Notes under the pieces: generated by a model
What the model saw: the letters and a program-made list of their open reading frames with translations, nothing else
Database searches by the model: none
What the model was told of the DNA's origin: nothing
Position numbers and translations under genes: made by a program
Assembly: GCA_018398585.1 (NCBI GenBank)
Contig: JAGTTD010000020.1
Coordinates: 22,292,350-22,356,349, forward strand
From: Simmondsia chinensis
Lineage: Eukaryota > Streptophyta > Magnoliopsida > Caryophyllales > Simmondsiaceae
Length of the DNA: 64,000 nucleotides
Direction of reading: 5' to 3'
Shown here: positions 33,572 to 45,000 of the stretch, piece by piece
Numbering within the stretch: position 1 is the first letter of the stretch
How the letters are laid out: each line of letters starts with the position of its first letter

Positions 33572-36500
33572 ATGTATTCGAGGAGTGTTGTATCTCAGAA
33601 ATGGACTGTGTGTCTTTGCGTTGCTAGCTTTTGTGTTGGAATGCTCTTCACAAACAGGTAACTTCACTTGTTTCCTTAAATATTACGGATTTGGCGTATA
33701 TGAGGTCTACATGTATGTATTTCAAGTGAGGTTTCATTCTAAAATTAATTGGTATCAGGTGGAGTAGCTTTGTAAATTAAGCGTTATTTGATTAACACAC
33801 GAATTGAATTTCTATGGGTATTTCTGATGAATTTAGTTCCTGTTTTAACTTATGGGTCAAGTTTAGAATATAAAATCATTCATGTGAGCTTTGGCATGAG
33901 GTTATGGGTTTTAATCCAAACAACCTTCCTTTCAATGGTAACATAATTTAAGCACATTGTATGAGTTGACTTGTGCAACATTCACGCTTTAAGGCCAAAG
34001 GGGTTTTAATGTGAGAGGGCACGTCAGAGTATAACGCCTTTCGTCGATCAACTTAAGCTTTTGGGATAGTTGGTTCCTTGACAGAATCAACAGTTATTGG
34101 TGCTTCTTCTCTCTTTCTCTTGCCCCCATGATTCAAATTGGTTGATTCTGTTCATTTGGTAGATTTATACAATTTGGGTCACCATATCTGTTTGGTTTAT
34201 TTCATGATTTGGAGGACCCACTTTGCCTTACTGTTTACTTTTGAATAAATTGCCATGAACGTAAGATATCTGATAAGATGAACTCTTGCAGTTCATCAGA
34301 AAGTAGCTGTTTTTGGGCATTTTGATGATCCCATTGTGGTGGAACTGTTCATAATCTCTTTCTTTATTTAGGGCCTTTTTTTTTTGAGGAGTTATTTAGG
34401 GCTTGTTTGGTACTTTTTTTTTGGGGGGTAAATTAATATGAGTAACTTGAGGTTTGATGTGATAATTTTTCATTTCACAAACTTTATGAAACAACATTTT
34501 AGTCCAAAGATTACATGTAATTGGTAAAATAGGACTCTAAGTGACGGTGTGTAATGGTGCAAATTGGGCCTCTGACCCAACTTTTCTTCTTTAGCAGTAT
34601 CACATCATTATGATTTGTGTGTGGGATGATGAGAGTAGCGAAGGCATGGTGGGTTTACGAACAAATAATGAAATTTTTTGTACTCTTTCACACCGCCACT
34701 TTAAATATTAATATATTTAACTTTTAGACTAAAATATTATTTCACAGAGTTTTTGGATTAAAAACTTAATACACCAAACTTCAGGCTACCAATATGTGAC
34801 TTACCCTTATTTTCTTTTGTAATTATTGGTTTTATATGTAGTAAATGAATTTTCCTGAATTTTAGCTTCTTGTTTTTAGTTTTTTTCTAATTGGACTAAA
34901 GGACATAAAACTGAAAACTAAAAGTTAGAAATTTTATTTTTAGAACCTATATTTAATTTCTAATTGGGGCAACTTTATTGATTATGGGCAGATAGATCTA
35001 AATTAGTAGTTGGGGAAGCAACATGATGTACAGCTTTGTGCTTATTTCTTTTTCTCCCATAACTGTGGGGTGCTTGGCTTTAAATAGGTTTGCTATATGA
35101 GGGATCATAATGGATTGAATTATTGCTTCATTAAATATAGAATAAATATGATATAGATCTCTGGAACTATTATTTGAAATTAAAGTGGCCTCAACTTTAA
35201 TCTTGTCAATTATATCTTAAATTGTCAATTTGTATTAATTAGGTCATCTACTATATATTTGTCAAAAAGATTTTTAATTCATTGACCATCATAATCATGT
35301 AATCGCATGATGTAATGTGGAGGGTCAAGTGATGTGCACGTGAATTGTGACTAATGAGCCAGTTAAAAATTTAGGAAAAAATTGCAATTGAGGATCTAAT
35401 TGATACTTAGAGTTAAGGGTATATTTGTTTGATACAATTGAAAATTGAGGGATCACTTTGATTTCAAGTAATTGTTTAGAGGGTCTTTATGTATTTGTTT
35501 ATAAAACCAATCATGATCCTTTATCTATCATCTTAAGCTTTTTGGGATTATTAGTTCCTTGACGTGGTTTTATAACCTTATTGATCAAGAGGTAGCGAGT
35601 TCAATTCCCTCCGGTCCACGGTCTCAATATTAACATAATTTCAAGTGTACTATTCATGGTTCAAGCCCCATGGACGTTTGCATGAGGGGTCATATTGGAG
35701 TATGAAATAAATCCTAAACCTTCACTCATCAATTTAAACTTTTGAGATAGTTGGTTCTTTGACACCTTAAATATATAGCCATTTCTGCTAATAATACAAA
35801 TTGATTTCCCTAATATATTTTATTTTTCTCAATAGGCCAAGTCAATGTTTCACATGTAGTCCTCACCTAGAATTTATTGTTAGTACATAATCTTGCTTTC
35901 ATTTAATGGTTCTAACCACTACCGTCATGTAGCCATTTCGTTTGCATACTCTTCAACTTGTCATTTTTTGGTGCTTTTATTTCAGTGGACATTCTTCTTG
36001 TGAAAGTTGTTGCTTTTGACTGAAAATATACGTTGAATTATAAGGATTTTTTTACTTTATTTGTCGGTGGGCATTTTTCTTGTGTAACCTGGTAGCTTTT
36101 AACTGAATGTTTACACTCCGTTTGACAACTGGGTTGATAGAGTATAAAACCAATGATGAGCCTTTCCTCATCAACTTAAACTTTTGGACTAGTTGTTTCC
36201 TTGACATGAAATCAGAGCCTTGTTGACCTAAAGGTTATGAGTTCAAATCGGAATAGCCCCCATTTTCAATATTAACATAATCCATGCTTCGTGGCCTAGT
36301 GGGCATTTGTGTGAGGAGACATGTTAGAGTATAAACCCATGCTGGGCCTTCACTTATCAGCTTAAACTTTTGGGACAGTTAGTTCCTTGACATGGGTAGA
36401 GACAAAGGGGGTAAAAAGGGTAAAGAGGGTGAGGGGAAACGGTTGTCCTACCTTTGTTATTTGTTTTCTGTTTTTATTTTCTACATTTAAGCTAAAACTA

Positions 36501-39500
36501 TGTTATGGAAACGGTTTTTCTCTTGTCTTTTGATTTCAATGTTTTTAGTTTCTAAAAGGCTAGGTAAAAATTGAAAGTATCTAGAAAGCAAGAAAAATTC
36601 AAGTCAAAGTCCATTTTTGGTTTTTGACGAGTTAGCCACCACATTTTGGAAATGATTTTTCTAATTTTTTGTTTTTTTAACACTCATTGGGATTGCAGAC
36701 CTCTCAAGTCAGACTAGAAATCACATGAATATTGATGTTAGGCATGACAGGGAGAGAGGGGATATAAAATGGGAACTCTTCTCTCCGGGCCTTAACCTTG
36801 TTAGTAATTTACTACTGGAGCAAGTCCTCAACTGTAAGGATTTTTTTTTTTTTCCTTTTTACTACTATGAGGAATTTGAATCTTTATGGAAATCAGGGAC
36901 ACATCAAACTTATAACAGCAACAGCCTAGTGCCTCAAAGAGGCTCCCACCAAGGTAGGGTTTTGGAATGTAAGATGTATGCAACCTTGTTCCTACAGGGT
37001 TTTCAAAGACCACATCAAACTTCACCTGTATGATTCGCCTGGGATTCCCTTGAAAGTTGCATTATGTTTCTGTTTCGCTTCTCTGTTTCTGCTTTTTTGT
37101 GTCTGAAACACGCAAAATTTTTGAAATGATACTGGTTTTATTGAGTTCATTGTCGTGTATATGTTCATGTTTAATGAACTGGCTCATATTAATGATGTTG
37201 ATGGACTTAATCCAATTTTAATATGCTTTCAGAATGTGGGTAGTTCCTGAATCTAAAGGTATTACAAGAACAACTGCAGTAGAAGCAGAAACATTAAAAT
37301 TGGTTTCTGAGGGTTGTGAGCCAAGATCCGTAAGTTCTACCTTTTTCCTATATTCTTAAAATAATAGTAAGGAAACCATAGCTAGGTGCATAAACGAACC
37401 AAATGTTCAATAAACTATTCTTATTCGAAATCGTTTGGAGTTTGTTCATGTTCACCTTGGTGTTCGATATCTTATGGAATCAAGTTTGAGTAGGCCTGAT
37501 GGATAAACTTAATAAGCCAAGTTCACTATTAGCGTCCACAAACAATTTTAAATGATCTTTAATAACATGTTAGTGGCTCAATAGTAGCTTGTTAAAATCG
37601 ATGGTGGCTCAATAGTAGCTCAAGTAGCTCGGCTTGGTGCGAGCTTGACTCAGTAGCAACCTAAGCTCAATAACATGCTTGACTCAACTTGATAAGGGCC
37701 TCGTCGGATCGATTAGACTAATGAGTCTTCCATCAAGCCGAGTTTGAAAGGAAGTTGGAAAGCTTGATAAATATGCTCGACTCAGATCGGCTCATTCAAT
37801 CTGCAACCAGTAGCATAGGTTTACTTTTCATTTTTTTCCCCTTTATGAAATATTATATAACTTTAATTTTTGATTTCTAGTTGGAAAAGAAGGATGTAAA
37901 GCGAGATCCAAAGGGAGTTATAAGGGAAGTTGTTGATACACATCAGGCTATCGAGTAAGTTCTACTGGTACATACTAGCTTTTCTGTTCTCCGTGATTGG
38001 TGATAGACTTGTTTTTGTTCATCATTTTTTTGTTTATCTATGAAGCTTGTAATTTCAAGCCTAACCCATGTAGTTAGTACATATGAGGTTTACATATAAT
38101 CTAAAGTGGACTTCCATCATAAAACCAATTGACATTAGGTGTAGTGCACTAGACTTATGTGTTGATCTCTTCTTTTTCATGACTCCAATATGGGTTTCTT
38201 ATGGACTTACACGGGGAATCCTTAATAAAGCTTAATATGGAGTTTTCTTTGTAAAACAGAACACTAGATAAAAAGATTTCAAATTTGGGAACCGAGTTAG
38301 CAGCTGCAAAAGCTGCACACAATGCCTTAGTCAGTGGATCGCCTTTGTCGTATGATTCGAACAGCAATCAGTCACCTGGTAGAAGAAGATATCTGATGGT
38401 CATCGGGATCAATACTGCTTTTAGCAGTAGAAAGAGAAGAGATTCTGTTCGTACTACATGGATGCCGCGAGGTTCATTCTTGTATTCTATCTCTCCCCCT
38501 TGAATTCCTACTGTTCTCCTATCGAAAAATTTTGGTTGGTAACATGTTTTCTTGAATGTTTAAATAGTTGAACAAAGAAGGAAGTTGGAAGAAGAAAAGG
38601 GCATAGTTATGCGCTTTGTCATTGGACACAGGTATCACCGTATTACCTACTGTCTTACTGTACACTTTTCATGTTGTAAAGGTCATGTTATATTACATTT
38701 TGAAGGCCGTGTTTCATAAGATTAGAGGTGGGAAAGGGCAATTTAAATGGAAACTAATTATGCTCGAACTAGATCTAGCAACAAAGTGAAGTAAATTGCA
38801 CTTCCTAATTGCTGCAAGAGCTGGTGAAAATATTCTCTTAGAAACTCAAGGTCTGACAATCTTTTATATGCTATTAATCACTTAGAATTTATAGCGAGAT
38901 CGTAGATGATTTTTCTGTTGTGTTTATTTGTAAAGTTCTAGATTGCTTCAAGACTGCTATTACTATGCCATGTCGTTCTTGTATCTCTTTTGCTGTTATC
39001 ATGTAACTCATGGAACCGATGATTCGTTTCACCTGTAGCTCTATCACGGGGGGAATACTGGACAAAGCCATTGATGCAGAGGACCAAAAGCATGGAGATA
39101 TCCTGAGGCTGGTAGATACCTCATCTACCACATTCTCTACTCCATAGTTATCTTTTTTATTCTTGTAGTGCGATATGTCCGACTGACAAACTCTTTTAAG
39201 CTCAATATTCCTTATTGGATTAATGAGTTTATGTTGCTTTTACAAGCAGGAACATGTGGAAGGGTATCTTGAACTTTCTGCAAAGACGAAGGCATACTTT
39301 GCTACTGCAGCTTCTATGTGGGATGCTGATTTTTATGTCAAGGTTGATGATGATGTTCATGTTAATATAGGTAACTCAAATTTAGACCAATTATTGTGTC
39401 ATTATTTATAGCAAAATCCTATTTCATATTGTCATGGAACCAACTATACCGAAAGTTTTAGCTAATAGGTGAAGGTTCAACCATGGTTCTATACTATACC

Positions 39501-42500
39501 GTAAAACGTCTCCTCAAGCAATACCAACGGGCTTGAGCTGCCTCATACCATGTGCTAAAATATATAAATGTTGTGAGTAGAAGCAATTTGTTTTTCATAT
39601 TCATGACCTTTTAGTCAACAAGACTCTGATACCATCTCAAGAAACTAACTTGTTAGAGTATAAAACTATTCTTGGATCTTCACCTGCCATAGTTGGTTTC
39701 TGGACAAGGTATTCGAGCCTTGTTGATCAAGAAGTCACAAGTTCGAATCTTAACAACCCCCACTATAAAAACTAATGTAATTTAAGCATGAAGTATGGGG
39801 TAGACTTGTGCATTGTTCACGCTTGCGGGGGTATTGTTAGAGTATAAAACTATTTATGGACCTTCACTTATCAGCTTAAGTTTTTGACATAATTGGTTTC
39901 TTGACACAACAATCCCACGAGCTTAAGCTGATAAATGAAGGTCTGATGTTGTACGCATATAAGGCTTCTTGTTTTACAAAAAGATACACGAGAAGATAAG
40001 GCCCAACATTGAGATTTGACGCACTTAAATTTTTGATTTAAGATACTTGTCGGAGTTATACTTGAACTTGGCATATCATATCCCTAACTCTCTTCCCTTC
40101 TCTTATTTTTCTCTTTTCTGCAGCAACACTAGGGACGACTTTGGTTAGACATAGGAAGAAACCGCGTTTATATATTGGGTGCATGAAATCTGGGCCTGTT
40201 CTTAATCAAAAGTCAGTATTATTCTGCTACTATACCTGTTCTGTCTAGTCACTTTGTTGAGAAAATCCCCTAACTTTTGTCTCGGTTTTTGTGGATCAGG
40301 GGAGTGAAGTACCATGAACCAGAATATTGGAAATTCGGAGAGGCTGGAAACAAATACTTCCGCCACGCCACGGGACAACTATATGCCATCTCGAGAGATC
40401 TGGCAAATTACATCAAGCTTAATCAGTGAGTGTCCTTGCTTTTTATTTGTTGTATTGTATCAAGTTTATATCTCGATTATGTGCAGTAGGGACCTTTTAT
40501 GCTGCCTCGGTCCACTAAACCCATTTAGAGAGATCCATGGTTTTCTTTAGATTCTCCCTATATATATATGTAGTTTTGTGCAATCATGACTACATCCTCT
40601 CCTTCAAATTATTAGTGGATTGCCTCCTAATCCACCTGTGGTTTTTCCCTCAATTTGAGATTTTTCCACATACATGTGTGTTATTGTGTTCTGGTCCTCT
40701 CTTCTCTCTATTCTTTCAGACATGTTCTTTCGCATTTAAATCAAACCTAATTTTTCGGTGTCTATGTGACATTATCTTTCCTATATGTATTCTTTTACCT
40801 CTAAGGGGATTTTTTTTACATTGGGTTGTTGTTGTTGTTGTTGGGGTATTTTCGCATTATTCTTGTGGATATTTTTTTTGGTTAATGACAACTTCTCATG
40901 TATTTGTGCTCTTATTTTTCATGTTACAATGTTCATAATGGCTCAGACATGTTCTGCACAAGTACGCAAACGAAGATGTTTCTTTGGGATCTTGGTTTAT
41001 TGGACTTGATGTGGAGCATATCGACGATAGGCGATTGTGCTGTGGCACTCCCCCAGGTAAACGCATTTGATCTCTAAGGGACAGTCCATATAGTCTCACC
41101 TTATACCAGAAGAGAGAAAAAAAAGTACAAATTCTATTTAAAAACCAAGATCAAACCAAAAGTTCTGAACTGAAGTTTCCAGTTACTGAATTGTAACTGT
41201 TGGTCTGATAACCAAACTGATGAAAATCTTGGGCAGTTACAGTGCTTTATTAAAACGAAACTGGATAACCGAATAAACTGAATGAAAGGCAAATTGGACT
41301 AAGTGGATCACATAAAACTTCACCGGGCCTGCAGGCCAAATCTATGGAGTTAGCGTAAATGAGTTTCACATTCTATTCTAAAACCAATCGGTATCAGGTG
41401 AAATAATTCACTGGATTTTTATGTCAAATCTCTTTTCTTTCGTATGATACTATAAATATACTCACATGTAAAGTTCTTAACATGTCAAAGAGTAAAAATA
41501 TATGATGATTCTTCTGAAAAAATGTTACAAATCTTGAAATGTAAGCAATAACAGTTTCACTCACTGTAATTCTGACACAGTTACCTTCATGATATGCGCA
41601 TGGATCCCATCTACAATTACACGAAACCCACATGTAAAATGTAATTGTGTGTGTGATATGAGGCTCATGGTCACTTTCATGGCCCCCATCACTTCCTTTA
41701 TTTTCTGGGTTCATGCCCCCCATCTTGTCTACACCTTGATGTGGACTGAACCAATCAATAGATAAGATAAGGTGTCACCCTATAATACGGGGAATTGATT
41801 TTCGATAACGTATTGGCAATGCACCATGTAGTGCTCTGTCTGTTTCAAAGTAAAACGTCACTTTTGTCTTTTTGAAGTGGAAAAGTGTTGGATGCGTCAA
41901 AATTAGATATTGATAATGAAAAGATTGGGAAAGATGTGATTTAGATGAGATTCGGGTAAGCTTTGTTTTGAATTTTCAATTTAAAGTTCAACTGCAAAAG
42001 TGGTTTACAGTGATAGATTGCCAATAAAGGGGGGAAGTGTAAAGGTTTGTGTGAATTTGAATTTACGTACCGTATGTATCTTATGGGGATCGGTTCATTT
42101 ACTAGGCACTAATGCACCGGATCCCATTAGAACTCCAAAGTTAAGCGTGTTTGGACGAGAGTAGTACCAGGATGGGTGACTTCCTGGAAAGTCCTCGTGT
42201 TGCCAACCCTATAAGGTTGGAGTCCTCGAAAACAGCCTCTCGGCAAGGCTATATCCTGAAGTAGTAAGGCTGCATATATTCACCCCCCAAGACCTCACTT
42301 AGGTGGGAGCCCTTGAGGCATTGGGTCTGTTGGCGGTGGTGGCGGTGGTGGTGGTGGTGTATGTACCTTATGGAGATATCCTGCATGTGAATTAAGTCCA
42401 AGAATTTAATAGTTAATTCAAAATTTAGTGAGTTTTTTTTGTTAGTATAAAATCAATTTTGAACCTTCTCCCATCAGTCTAAGCTTTTAAGAATAGATGG

Positions 42501-42917
42501 TTTTTTGACATGGTATTAGAGCCCTGTAACCAAGAGATCATGAGTTCGAATTCTAACAGCCTCCACTTTCAATATAAATATAATTGATGCACAAGGTATG
42601 GGATGGGCCTGGGCACTATCTACGTTTCAAGCCCAATGGGTATTTGCGTGAGGAGACGTGTTAGAGTATAAAACCTATCATGAACTTTCACCCATCAGCT
42701 TATAATTTTACTGTTCTACACCGAATCTCCTTTCGGTTTATTCATATACCGAAATCTTTTGTACGCAGACTGCCAATGGAAGGCGCAAGCAGGGAACGTG
42801 TGCGTCGCATCCTTCGACTGGACGTGCAGCGGGATATGCAGGTCGGTGGAGAGGATGAAGGAGGTGCACCGACGTTGTGGGGAAGGCGAAAGCGCGGTGT
42901 GGAAGGCAACTTTTTGA
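33572..42917 (+). CDS. B3GALT: Beta-1,3-galactosyltransferase (GT31), 11 coding exons
   Basis: Exons 33572-33657, 37233-37329, 37881-37954, 38260-38471, 38568-38631, 39039-39111, 39250-39370, 40124-40211, 40300-40425, 40947-41056 and 42769-42917 join to 1200 nt, 399 residues; every intron is GT-AG. Residues ~11-28 ([16 protein letters not shown]) are a signal anchor, so a type II Golgi protein. A DUF4094-type N-terminal region ([11 protein letters not shown]) follows, then the galactosyltransferase domain from ~128 ([14 protein letters not shown]). The metal-binding DDD is at residues 235-237 ([10 protein letters not shown]). The end carries conserved cysteines (CCGTPPDC, CSGICRS, RRCGEGE). 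It probably transfers galactose to glycoproteins such as arabinogalactan proteins; the acceptor is inferred from relatives (Arabidopsis At1g05170/At2g32430 group). Introns 1, 7 and 10 are swollen by TRIM and SINE insertions. Confidence 0.95.
33861..34083 (+). mobile_element. TRIM/SMART-like element in galactosyltransferase intron 1 (TRIM copy 3)
   Basis: A shortened left LTR (TTTAGAATATAAAATCATTC), decayed interior, and a right LTR CGTCAGAGTATAACGCC...GGTTCCTTGACA (34022-34083). The primer site is lost. Confidence 0.6.
35490..35764 (+). mobile_element. TRIM/SMART-like element in galactosyltransferase intron 1 (TRIM copy 4)
   Basis: Left LTR ~35490-35564 (TTTATAAAACCAATCATGAT ... TTAGTTCCTTGACG), interior with TATTAACATAATTTCAAGTG, right LTR ~35691-35764 ending TTGGTTCTTTGACA. 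Confidence 0.65.
36135..36392 (+). mobile_element. Complete 258-bp TRIM/SMART-like LTR element (TRIM copy 5)
   Basis: The left LTR 36135-36206 (72 bp) and right LTR 36322-36392 (71 bp) start TG(A/T)TAGAGTATAAA and end TTCCTTGACA. A primer site TGAAATCAGAGCC (36207-36219) directly follows the left LTR; the family consensus TGGTATCAGAGCC matches initiator tRNA-Met. A purine-rich GTGAGGAGA lies before the right LTR. The flanks TGGGT (36130-36134 and 36393-36397) form a perfect 5-bp duplication. No ORF; it must use enzymes of another LTR element. Confidence 0.85.
36912..37010 (-). mobile_element. Tail-only LINE/SINE insertion in galactosyltransferase intron 1 (L)
   Basis: 99 bp of decayed terminal block (GTGCCTCAAAGAGGCTCCCA, GATGTATGCAACCTTG on the plus strand). 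Perfect 12-bp target duplication CACATCAAACTT (36900-36911 and 37011-37022). Confidence 0.8.
39430..39945 (-). mobile_element. Minus-strand TRIM interrupted by a plus-strand TRIM (intron 7)
   Basis: Outer parts read on the minus strand as family LTRs: GAACCTTCACCTATTAGCTA at the low end, and CTTCATTTATCAGCTTAAGC at the high end. A minus-strand primer site TGGTATCAGAGTC lies near 39621-39633. The plus-strand copy at 39651-39906 separates the high-end LTR part from the rest. Limits are approximate. Confidence 0.5.
39651..39906 (+). mobile_element. TRIM/SMART-like element, 256 bp (TRIM copy 6)
   Basis: Left LTR 39651-39706 (56 bp, internally deleted), PBS-like AGGTATTCGAGCC, interior with AATTTAAGCATGAAGTATG, right LTR 39835-39906 (72 bp). 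Both LTRs begin TGTTAGAGTATAAAACTATT. Confidence 0.75.
42091..42358 (+). mobile_element. 5S rRNA-headed SINE, full length, in galactosyltransferase intron 10 (SINE M)
   Basis: Best copy for seeing the origin of the head: GGCACTAATGCACCGGATCC, AGAACTCC, AAGTTAAGCGTG, GAGAGTAGTACCAGGATGGG and GAAAGTCCTCGTGTTGCC follow plant 5S rRNA from about nucleotide 17 to 113 with few changes. A junction hairpin (CCAACCCTATAAGGTTGG) and the LINE-like tail follow, then a GGTGGC-type decayed TTG tail. The 19-bp flanks GTATGTATCTTATGGGGAT / GTATGTACCTTATGGAGAT differ at two sites. Confidence 0.93.
42440..42710 (+). mobile_element. TRIM/SMART-like element in galactosyltransferase intron 10 (TRIM copy 7)
   Basis: Left LTR 42440-42510 (TGTTAGTATAAAATCAATTT ... 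TTTTTTGACA), PBS TGGTATTAGAGCC (42511-42523), interior, right LTR from 42659 (TGTTAGAGTATAAAACCTAT) that loses similarity about 60 bp before the acceptor of exon 11. Confidence 0.75.
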
Positions 42918-43395
42918 CCCTATACGTTGATGAAACCGATATGCTTCTTTCTCTCTTCCCTTCTCAGGAAGATACACCGATAACAAAGAGGAGAGAACTT
43001 ACATATATGGTTAATGTTCCCCTCTATTTTTACACATTATATAGAAGGCCAGTGTTATTGTCACAGCAGTTTTTGTTAATATAGAGTAATTTCAGCACAA
43101 TAAGACTCAAAAAGTCTTTATTATTATCCTGACATTAACAAAAATTGTTGTGGCGATAACACGAGCTTATATAGAGAGATAATTTGTAGTTAACGAACAT
43201 TGCTATGTGAGCAATTTCTCCATTTTAGTGAGAGGAGATTGGAAAGAGCTCCATGGCTTTGGCTCATTTTTTTTGTATGTTACTTTTTGATGTGTAATCA
43301 TCTAATAATGAGTAATAATGATGGGCAATCTTTTTGGGAGTAACGTCAATGAATAAATGTTATTGTCAAAATAAAGATACAACTTGTAGCGGATA

Positions 43396-43614
43396 TTAGC
43401 CGTAAGATTTCCCTGCAATGACGTTGCCTAGATGATATCTAACGATAAAACCACAAACAACCACGCCGTGTTTCCTTGACTCTTTAAAGTTCGCTTTAAC
43501 CCATCCAACATCAGACGATCTCCATTTCATATAGTAATGCTCTCTTCTAATCGATGTTGGTGTTGAGCTAGAACTCGATCTGGACATTGTGTCGGATAAT
43601 TGCGCATGGTCCAT
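43396..43614 (-). pseudogene. RNase H-like domain fragment
   Basis: The minus-strand ORF (72 residues) contains WRSSDVGWVKANFKESRKHG then VVVCGFIVRYHLGNVIAGKS, which follows the start of plant RNase H-like (RVT_3 type) domains: W..P..GWVK.N.DG then GG.IRD..G. Usual catalytic acidic residues of the first strand are lost (N-F-K-E where N-x-D-G is expected). Only the first third of the domain is present. Probably a degenerate retroelement or gene fragment. Confidence 0.5.
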
Positions 43615-43929
43615 TGAAGAATCTTAGTCTGTGCTTCTATGACTATTCGAGTTGGGGTGGCCGGACTCCGCAAAAGACCTAATGCAGTTTAATAAAAAGA
43701 TGATCCATACGTTAACTATTTTTGTTAAACGACAAAGTTGCAATATATAGCAAGCGAATAAGTGAGGTCTAAGAAAATTTGAATAAAATCGAAAAAAAGA
43801 AATACAAAATAGAAACTCAAAAAAAATAGAAAAATAACAAACAGGTACTATAAGGCTATATTAGGACATCGAGGGCAACTGTTTTTTCTTAGCTCTATGG
43901 GCCCATTATAGCTAGCCCAGCCCATTTGT

Positions 43930-44247
43930 GGTGTATTGCTACATATTCTCTCTACTTTCTCTCTCTATGCTCGCTATTCTCTTTATGTGATTGCATTATA
44001 TTACATGTAAGATCTTTCTTCTAGATGCTTGTTGCTTTTACCTTTTGCTCTAGTGACTATGCTTCTATGCTTCTCAGGATCTCTATATTTTTCATGCTCT
44101 TCATGCCTATCAGGTTGGGGGTCCTCAGAAACAACTTCTCGTTAGGGTCTCACCCTGAAGAGCTAAGCTAAGGCTGCATACATCCTACCCTCCCCGGACC
44201 CTGCTTACACGGGAGCCCTTGAGGCACTGGAATTGTTGTTGTTGTTG
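43930..44247 (+). mobile_element. 5'-truncated RTE-type LINE 3' end (LINE N)
   Basis: 318 bp of LINE 3' UTR ending in the shared terminal block (GGTTGGGGGTCCTCAGAAAC, GGGAGCCCTTGAGGCACTGG) and (TTG)5. Perfect 22-bp target duplication ATAGCTAGCCCAGCCCATTT plus GT (43908-43929 and 44248-44269). Confidence 0.85.
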
Positions 44248-44746
44248 ATAGCTAGCCCAGCCCATTTGTATGTTTCGGGTATTTGTTCATATTTGTTTTT
44301 TCAGTCAATAGGTTGTAATTAATCAATCATGGAGTTTTGAGCCTTTGTGGTTCACGAAGGAATTAAATTGCTACGGAAAGTCGTACTTCATAGAAATTTA
44401 CTTTCCTTGTTAATTTTTGAGAAAGTAGTATAAAAATGTTTGGTCGTCTATATGGGAAATAGAACTTCCCGAAAATTCAATTCTTTTGTTTTGTTTGGTT
44501 GACACAATACTTCCTATCAAAAATGTAATTAAAATTATTATTGTGCCCATGTCTAATCTTCTAATATCATTGATAGAGGGAGTAATAGGTAAACTTATCA
44601 TAATTACAAATTAGAAGAGGTAAAATTTCCATATTAATTAAAGGTCACTAAGGGAGTAGAACTTACCTGGGGGGCTAAGCAAGTTACTTCCTTCATTTTG
44701 AAGTATTTAAACTTATTTAGGAATTTCAACTTTCCGCATCCTACCT

Positions 44747-45000
44747 TTTTTTCGATAATTAGTGACAGAGTCGCGAAACAAGCAGACCACTCGCTAAGCG
44801 AGGCCTGAGTCTAGCCATAAGACAACGGGGACCAAAATAACCAACACAAAAGAAAGGAGCCAGGACAACACAAATAGAGATAGAACAACAAGCAAAACAC
44901 AAGTCCCAAAACACGACAAAACATGACAACGACAGCAAGGCCACCCAGACACAGAGAAACATGATAAGCAACGCCCCAAAAAGATGAAACCGAGAACTCA
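44747..45000 (-). mobile_element. L1-type LINE 3' end, 254 bp (L1-a)
   Basis: Minus strand: ...GGTCCCCGTTGTCTTATGG, CTCGCTTAGCGAGTGGTCTG, CGCGACTCTGTCACTAATTA, A-rich tail. Target duplication GCATCCTACCT / GCATCCTATCT (44736-44746, 45001-45011), one mismatch. Confidence 0.8.

Noticed and set aside
36207..36219. tRNA genes at the TGGTATCAGAGC-like sites
   Set aside because: These are primer binding sites next to LTR ends; no cloverleaf follows.
40825..40843. (TTG)6 run in galactosyltransferase intron 9 as a LINE tail
   Set aside because: Only about ten preceding bases (ACATTGGG) resemble the tail; no body or target duplication. A plain microsatellite is as likely.
42101..42215. A 5S rRNA gene
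   Set aside because: The match stops before the 5S ends, is followed by a LINE-like tail, and the unit is dispersed with target-site duplications instead of being in a tandem array.
42680..43084. 134-residue ORF as an independent gene
   Set aside because: It is an out-of-frame reading across galactosyltransferase exon 11 and its flank; the spliced frame ends at 42917.
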